Assembly: GCA_019232985.1 (NCBI GenBank)
Contig: JAFAMW010000046.1
Coordinates: forward strand, 9,289-73,288
Direction: 5' to 3'
Origin: Roseateles sp.
GTDB taxonomy: Bacteria > Pseudomonadota > Gammaproteobacteria > Burkholderiales > Burkholderiaceae
DNA length: 64,000 nucleotides
Shown here: positions 59,692-64,000 of the stretch, in pieces
Position numbering within the stretch: position 1 is the first letter of the stretch
Layout: every line of letters starts with the position of its first letter
Made by a program: the position numbers and the translations under genes
Notes under the pieces: generated by a model
Databases searched by the model: none
The model's input: only the letters and a program-made list of their open reading frames with translations
Told to the model about the DNA's origin: nothing

Positions 59692-59725
59692 AAGCCCCGG
59701 CGCCGCAAGGCCCGGGGCTTTTTTT
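59692..59725 (+). terminator. Rho-independent terminator of the DUF4397 gene
   Basis: AAGCCCCGG (59692-59700) pairs perfectly with CCGGGGCTT (59712-59720) across an 11-base loop and runs directly into seven T (59719-59725). It is the clearest intrinsic terminator in the window and lies 29 bases after the stop codon. Confidence 0.92.
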
Positions 59726-59799
59726 GCGCCCCGCCGTTACGTCCGGCAGGGACTTGCCGGGCGCGCCAGAATCGCAGCTTCAACAATTCCCGAACCGCC

Positions 59800-61344
59800 A
59801 TGCCCATCGTTCGTGCCACCGTCCTCGCCCTGGCCCTCGCCGCGGCGCTGCCTGCCGCCCACGCGGTCCCCGAGCCGGTCGGCGTGGCCTGGCAGGAAGC
59901 CGGCGTCGACGCCGACGTCGACCGCGCGTTCGCCACTGCCCGCGAGCAGAACAAGCCGCTGCTGCTGTACTGGGGCGCCAAGTGGTGTCCGCCGTGCAAC
60001 CAGCTCAAGGCGACGCTGTTCAAGCGCCAGGACTTCATCGAGCGCACGCGCGCATTCGTCGCGGTCCATATCGACGGCGACGCGCCCGGCGCGCAGAAGC
60101 TCGGCGCGCGCTTCAAGGTCGTCGGCTACCCGACCATGATCCTGTTCAACCCGGCCGGTGCCGAGCTCACGCGCCTGCCCGGCGAGATCGACGCGGCCCA
60201 GGTCGTCCAGGTCATGCAGCTGGGCCTCGCCGGCGGCCGCCCGGTCAAGGACGTGCTCGCCGACGCGCGCGCGGGCCGCCAGCTCGGCGCGAACGAATGG
60301 CGCCTGCTCGCCTACTACTCGTGGGAGACCGACGAGGCCCAGCTCGTCGACGCGGGCGCCGCCGGGGGCATGCTGACCGACCTCGCGATCGCGAGCCAGA
60401 CCGGCGGTGCCGACGCCGAGACGACGACGCGGCTGTGGCTCAGGGCCCTCGCGATGAGCGACGCGGGCCACGGCGTCAAGCCCGACGCGGCGCTGACCGA
60501 GCGCGTGCGCGGCGTGCTCGCCGACCCGGCGCGCACGCGCGCCGAGGTCGACGTGCTCGCGAACTACGCCGACGCGATCGTGCGCGTGCTCGCCCCGGAG
60601 CCCGACGCGGCCCAGCAGCAGCTCGTCGGCGCGTTCGACGCGGCGCTCGCGCGCCTGCAGGACGACGCGACGCTGTCGCGCGGCGACCGCGTCACGGTGC
60701 TCGACGCGCGCATCGCGCTCGCGCGCCTGAACCAGCCCCGGACCGCGCTGAACCCCAAGATGCCGGCGCCGCTCGTCGCCGACGCGCGCGCGATGGCCGC
60801 GCGCTTCGGCCGCGAGATCGGCGACGGCTACGAGCGCCAGGCCGTGCTGCCCGAGGCCGCCGACATGCTCGCCGACGCGGGCCTGTGGAAGGACAGCGAC
60901 GCGCTGCTCAAGGCCAACCTCGGCAAGAGCCACGCGCCCTACTACTTCATGAGCAAGCTCGGCGGCAACGCGCGCCGCCAGGGCCGCACGGCCGACGCCC
61001 TGCACTGGTACGGCGAGGCCTACGCGCGCAGCGAAGGCCCGGCGACGCGCCTGCAATGGGGATCGAGCTACCTCGCCGCGCTCGTCGAGCTCGCGCCGCA
61101 GGACAGCCGGCGCATCGAGGGCACGGCGACCGAGCTGATCGACGCCGCGGCGAAGGACCCGGCCGCGTTCTACGAGCGCAGCGCGCGCTCGCTGCAGCGC
61201 GCCGGCGGCCAGCTCGGCAAATGGGCGGCCGACGGCCACCACGCCGAGGTCATGGCTCGCCTGAAGACGCGCCTCGACGCGGTCTGCGCGAAGCTCGACG
61301 CGGCCGACGGCCAGCAGGCCGCCTGCGCCGCAGTTATCAAGTAG
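59800..61344 (+). CDS. Secreted thioredoxin-fold protein with long helical C-terminus
   Basis: A 514-residue protein with a cleavable signal (MPIVRATVLALALAAALPAAHA). Residues about 25-150 are a thioredoxin-like domain with the redox motif GAKWCPPCNQLK (active-site CPPC), RFKVVGYPTMILFNPAG with the cis-Pro, and a terminal helix. The remaining 360 residues are helical and Ala/Asp/Leu-rich, with repeated segments of about 35 residues that could be TPR-like (LHWYGEAYARSEGPATRLQWG). Function is probably periplasmic disulfide exchange on an unknown partner. The CPPC motif is unusual for disulfide isomerases and points to a reductase-like potential. Confidence 0.87.
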   Translation: MPIVRATVLALALAAALPAAHAVPEPVGVAWQEAGVDADVDRAFATAREQNKPLLLYWGAKWCPPCNQLKATLFKRQDFIERTRAFVAVHIDGDAPGAQKLGARFKVVGYPTMILFNPAGAELTRLPGEIDAAQVVQVMQLGLAGGRPVKDVLADARAGRQLGANEWRLLAYYSWETDEAQLVDAGAAGGMLTDLAIASQTGGADAETTTRLWLRALAMSDAGHGVKPDAALTERVRGVLADPARTRAEVDVLANYADAIVRVLAPEPDAAQQQLVGAFDAALARLQDDATLSRGDRVTVLDARIALARLNQPRTALNPKMPAPLVADARAMAARFGREIGDGYERQAVLPEAADMLADAGLWKDSDALLKANLGKSHAPYYFMSKLGGNARRQGRTADALHWYGEAYARSEGPATRLQWGSSYLAALVELAPQDSRRIEGTATELIDAAAKDPAAFYERSARSLQRAGGQLGKWAADGHHAEVMARLKTRLDAVCAKLDAADGQQAACAAVIK

Positions 61345-61348
61345 TCAG

Positions 61349-61957
61349 TTACTTGAGCAGGCCCTCGGCCTGCAGCGCGGCCTGCACGGCGGGCCGCGCG
61401 GCGACACGCGCGCGCCAGGCCTGCAGGTTCGCGAAGGCCGACAGGTCGAGGTTGGTCGGCACGCTCCAGCCGCTGACGGTGAACAGGTAGGCGTCGGCGG
61501 CCGTGAAGTCGGCGCCCATCACGTACGGCTTGCCCTCGAGCTGGGCGTCCACCCACTTGAAGCGCTCGATCAGCTTGGCGCGGAACAGCGCCTTGGCCTC
61601 CTCGGGCATGGCCGGGTTGAACAGCGGCGAGAAGCCCTTGTGCAGCTCGCTCGTGACGAAGTTCAGCCATTCCTGCAGGTGATAGCGCTCGCGCGTGCCG
61701 GCGGCCGGCGCGAGCCCGGACGCGGGCGCCTGGTCGGCGATCCACTGGACGATCGCCGGGCCCTCGCTGAGGCGTTCGCCGTCGTCGAACTCGAGCAGCG
61801 GCACATAGCCCTTGCTGTTGATCGTGTAGTAGTCGGTGCCGTCCTGCAGCTTCTTGGACTTGGTGCTCGCGAGCACGAGTTCAAAGGGCAGGCCGGCCTC
61901 GCGCAGCACGATGTGCGGGGACAGCGAGCAGGCGCCGGGGCTGTAGTAGAGCTTCAT
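61349..61957 (-). CDS. gstA: Beta-class glutathione S-transferase
   Basis: A 202-residue glutathione transferase. Seen: N-terminal thioredoxin-like domain MKLYYSPGACSLSPHIVLREAGLPFELV with Cys10, the cysteine that bonds glutathione in the bacterial beta class, then GYVPLLEFDDGERLSEGPAIVQWIAD and a helical C-terminal domain with the TAADAYLFTVSGW block. Size and motifs match GstA. The cytosolic protein would detoxify electrophiles or peroxides. It converges on the thioredoxin-fold gene (4 bases between stops) and is divergent from the MaoC-like gene. Confidence 0.95.
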   Translation of the reverse strand: MKLYYSPGACSLSPHIVLREAGLPFELVLASTKSKKLQDGTDYYTINSKGYVPLLEFDDGERLSEGPAIVQWIADQAPASGLAPAAGTRERYHLQEWLNFVTSELHKGFSPLFNPAMPEEAKALFRAKLIERFKWVDAQLEGKPYVMGADFTAADAYLFTVSGWSVPTNLDLSAFANLQAWRARVAARPAVQAALQAEGLLK

Positions 61958-62072
61958 GGTCGTGCGACTTCCTGGTTGGACAGACCGGGGACGATACGTG
62001 AATCGTCACGCGCTTGCACGTGGCGCCCCTGTTCGCGTCTGCGCCATGCATCGCCCGCCTATGATCGCCCGC

Positions 62073-62525
62073 ATGACGACCCACGCCTTCGAAGACTTCG
62101 CCGTCGGCAGCGTGCGCGAGTTCGGCCATCGCCTCGTCGACCGCGACGAAGGCCTCGCCTTCGCGCGCGCCTACGATCCGCAGCCGCTGCACCTCGACGA
62201 AGCGGCCGCGAAGGCCTCGGTGCTCGGCGGCCTGTCGGTCAGCGGCTGGCATACCTGCGCGATGGTCATGCGCATGATGTGCGACGACTACCTGCTCGAC
62301 TCGACGAGCCAGGGCTCGCCCGGCATCGACCGGCTGCGCTGGCTCAAGCCCGTGCGGCCCGGCGACACGCTGCGCGTGCGCATGACCGTGCTCGAGGCGC
62401 GCGCGAGCCAGAGCCGCCCGCAGATCGGCCTCGTGCGCTCCGAATGGCTGGTGCTGAACCAGCGCGACGAGGCCGTCATGAGCATGGAAGGCTGGGGCAT
62501 GTTCGGCCGCCGCGCCGCGGCCTGA
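62073..62525 (+). CDS. MaoC-like hot-dog dehydratase
   Basis: A 150-residue hot-dog fold protein of the MaoC group (enoyl-CoA hydratase or dehydratase). Seen: FEDFAVGSVREFGHRLVDRDEGLAFARAYDPQPLHLDEAAA with the hydratase-type Asp and His (YDPQPLHLD), GGLSVSGWHTCAMVMRMM and a C-terminal LRWLKPVRPGDTLRVRMTV. The hydratase-2 Asp-x4-His core is intact. Start ATG 62073 was chosen (an in-frame ATG at 62061 adds four residues). The substrate is probably a CoA or ACP thioester. It is divergent from gstA. Confidence 0.9.
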   Translation: MTTHAFEDFAVGSVREFGHRLVDRDEGLAFARAYDPQPLHLDEAAAKASVLGGLSVSGWHTCAMVMRMMCDDYLLDSTSQGSPGIDRLRWLKPVRPGDTLRVRMTVLEARASQSRPQIGLVRSEWLVLNQRDEAVMSMEGWGMFGRRAAA

Positions 62526-62567
62526 GCCCCGGCTTCGCCCGGCGCGCGACACGCGTTCGGCAGACGC

Positions 62568-62613
62568 TTGACACCGCCCTGGTGCCATGGTGTACTAGTT
62601 CAACCATACACCA
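62568..62613 (+). promoter_or_regulatory. Strong sigma-70 promoter with overlapping operator
   Basis: TTGACA (62568-62573, perfect) and TGTACT (62591-62596) with a 17-base spacer form a strong promoter. The inverted repeat TGGTGTA-N12-TACACCA (62588-62594 and 62607-62613) covers the -10 and the start point, the position of a repressor site. A purine-rich AAGGGAAAGG follows as ribosome-binding site 7 bases before the GTG. The pattern resembles GntR (YtrA-type) operators I recall, but that is unverified. Confidence 0.65.
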
Positions 62614-62629
62614 AGGGAAAGGCGCTCAG

Positions 62630-64000
62630 GTGGCCTTCGCGCATCGCTCACTATCCGCCCTCGGCCTGGCGCTGCTGGCCGCGACCGCATCGGCCGCGCC
62701 GCCCACGACGGCGTGCCGTGTCGCCGGCATCTCGACCGAGGTCCAATGCGGCGCCGTCACGCGCCCGCTCGACCCGGCCGAGCCCGGCGGCAAGCAGATC
62801 GAGGTCCATTACCTCGTCGTGCCGGCGCTCGCGCGCAACAAGCTGCCCGACCCGGTGCTGTTCCTCGCCGGTGGTCCGGGACAGAGCGCGATCAAGCTCG
62901 CGTCCAAGGTGCTGCCGCGGCTCGCGCGGCTCAACAACCGGCGCGACCTCGTGTTCGTCGACCAGCGCGGCACCGGCGCGTCGGCGCCGCTCGAGTGCCC
63001 GGACGACGACGCGCGCTCGGTCACCCTGGCCGATTCGCTCGACATGGAGCGCCAGTACGGACGCCTCGAGCAATGCCGCACCAAACTCGAGGCCCTGCCC
63101 TACGGCGACCTGCGCCAGTTCACGACGACGATCGCGATGCAGGACGTCGACGCGGTGCGCGCCGCGCTCGGCGCCGAGCGCTGGAACCTGGTCGGCGGCT
63201 CCTACGGCACGCGCGCGGCGCTCGAATACCTGCGCCAGTTCCCGCAGCATGTGCGGCGCACGGTGATCGACGGCGTCGCGCCGCCCGACATGGTGCTGCC
63301 CGCGTCGATGACGCTCGACGCGCAGGCCGCGCTCGACGCGGTGTTCAAGGCCTGCGCGGCCGACAAGGCCTGCGCGGCGCGCTACCCGCGGCTCGAGGCC
63401 GACTGGCAGGCCCTGCTCGCGCGCCTGCCGCTGCGCGTGACGGTCGCCGACCCGCGCAGCGGCGTGCCGCAGAGCGTCGTGATCGAGCAGGCCGCGCTGC
63501 TGTCGCTCGTGCGCGCGCCGCTGTACGCGCCGGCGCTCGCCGCGGGCCTGCCGGCCGCGATCGACGCGGCCGCCGCGCACGGCCGCTTCGAAGGTCTGCT
63601 GGGCCTGGGCAGCGGGCTCGGCGGCGGCGACAAGGACCTGGCGCTCGCGATGGGCATGCATTACGCGGTGATCTGCGCCGAGGACGTGCCGCGCCTGGAC
63701 GCGGCGGCCGTCGCGGCGTCGCCGATGGCCGCGCACTACGCGCGCGTGTGCAAGACCTGGCCGCGCGGCGCGCCGCCGGCCGACTTCTACAGGATCCCGC
63801 GCGCGACGACGCCGGTGCTGCTGCTCAGCGGCGGCGCCGACCCGGTCACGCCACCGCGCCACGCCGAGCGCGTGGCCGCGGCGCTCGGGCCGCTGGCCCA
63901 GCATGTCGTCGTGCCGCAGTCGGGCCACGGCGTCATGGGCATTGCCTGCATGAGCGACGTGCTCTATCGCTTCATCAACACCGCCGAGGACGCGCAGGCC
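62630..64000 (+). CDS. Alpha/beta-hydrolase with TAP-like C-terminus (cut by window edge)
   Basis: A secreted hydrolase, 457 codons to the edge with no stop. The GTG start (62630) begins a signal peptide (VAFAHRSLSALGLALLAATASA). Seen: LFLAGGPGQSAIKL (oxyanion region), FVDQRGTGASAP, the nucleophile elbow GGSYGTRAAL (Ser191), the late aspartate in LSGGADPVTPP (Asp404) and His433 in SGHGVMG. This is the TAP-like alpha/beta-hydrolase family that includes secreted proline-type peptidases. Little of the C-terminus should be missing. A strong promoter and operator precede it, so a downstream regulator or transporter is likely beyond the window. Confidence 0.9.
   Translation, partial: MAFAHRSLSALGLALLAATASAAPPTTACRVAGISTEVQCGAVTRPLDPAEPGGKQIEVHYLVVPALARNKLPDPVLFLAGGPGQSAIKLASKVLPRLARLNNRRDLVFVDQRGTGASAPLECPDDDARSVTLADSLDMERQYGRLEQCRTKLEALPYGDLRQFTTTIAMQDVDAVRAALGAERWNLVGGSYGTRAALEYLRQFPQHVRRTVIDGVAPPDMVLPASMTLDAQAALDAVFKACAADKACAARYPRLEADWQALLARLPLRVTVADPRSGVPQSVVIEQAALLSLVRAPLYAPALAAGLPAAIDAAAAHGRFEGLLGLGSGLGGGDKDLALAMGMHYAVICAEDVPRLDAAAVAASPMAAHYARVCKTWPRGAPPADFYRIPRATTPVLLLSGGADPVTPPRHAERVAAALGPLAQHVVVPQSGHGVMGIACMSDVLYRFINTAEDAQA

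Overview
This window is very GC-rich chromosomal DNA (roughly 70% G+C by eye). Its gene content points to a betaproteobacterium of the order Burkholderiales, perhaps the Rubrivivax/Leptothrix/Comamonadaceae side. Pointers include beta-type panB/panC, UbiA/UbiC, recG next to oxyR and dps, a complete livGFKHM set, a beta-class GST, and two UPF0149 proteins. That placement is inference; no rRNA or other marker is present. Coding density is high. Most long open frames opposite real genes are GC-driven shadows and were left out. I saw no tRNA, rRNA, CRISPR array, insertion sequence or prophage.

Layout. 0-10 kb: a coupled leftward group (fumarylacetoacetate-hydrolase-family protein, nadC, cytochrome P450 cut by the window edge), rlpA, a GGDEF-domain remnant, an MFS transporter, mmsA, a UPF0149 protein, an Hsp70-like protein, and dadA divergent from argP. 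10-20 kb: small unknown proteins, a metallophosphoesterase with a UPF0149/SEC-C protein, a LysR regulator, pckG with a readable promoter, a membrane protein, an epimerase remnant, a lipoprotein coupled to a MOSC protein, and an old-yellow-enzyme reductase. 20-32 kb: rlmJ, a CPBP protease-like protein, an HTH regulator divergent from a Tat-type amidohydrolase coupled to an LplT-PlsC fusion, tgt/yigZ/queA, recG and a cyclophilin lipoprotein. 32-39 kb: panC-panB, oxyR-dps, an OPT transporter, prfC, and a cluster of extragenic palindromes. 39-46 kb: the liv ABC operon, ubiA, a Gfo/Idh oxidoreductase, and a second palindrome cluster. 46-53 kb: an unknown protein, proC-ubiC, putA divergent from an Lrp-type regulator, two tandem paralogous micro-proteins, and a PAP2 phosphatase. 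53-64 kb: a PAS-GGDEF-EAL protein, fadH, a DUF4397-like lipoprotein with a classic terminator, a thioredoxin-fold protein, a GST, a MaoC-like protein, and an alpha/beta hydrolase cut by the right edge with a strong promoter and operator.

How the genes work together. Amino-acid use recurs: dadA/argP, putA/Lrp/proC, the liv transporter and mmsA. Ubiquinone (ubiA, ubiC), pantothenate (panB, panC), NAD (nadC) and queuosine (queA, tgt) genes are ordinary housekeeping. OxyR and Dps form a peroxide-defence pair beside recG.

No clearly new multi-gene system stands out. The observations most worth following are a palindromic element inside the putA reading frame, a family of extragenic hairpins with compensating arm changes, a tandem pair of CGW-ESS micro-proteins, an ABC transporter whose two ATP sites look unequal, and several well-formed promoter/operator sites (dadA-argP, pckG, the 62.6-kb hydrolase).
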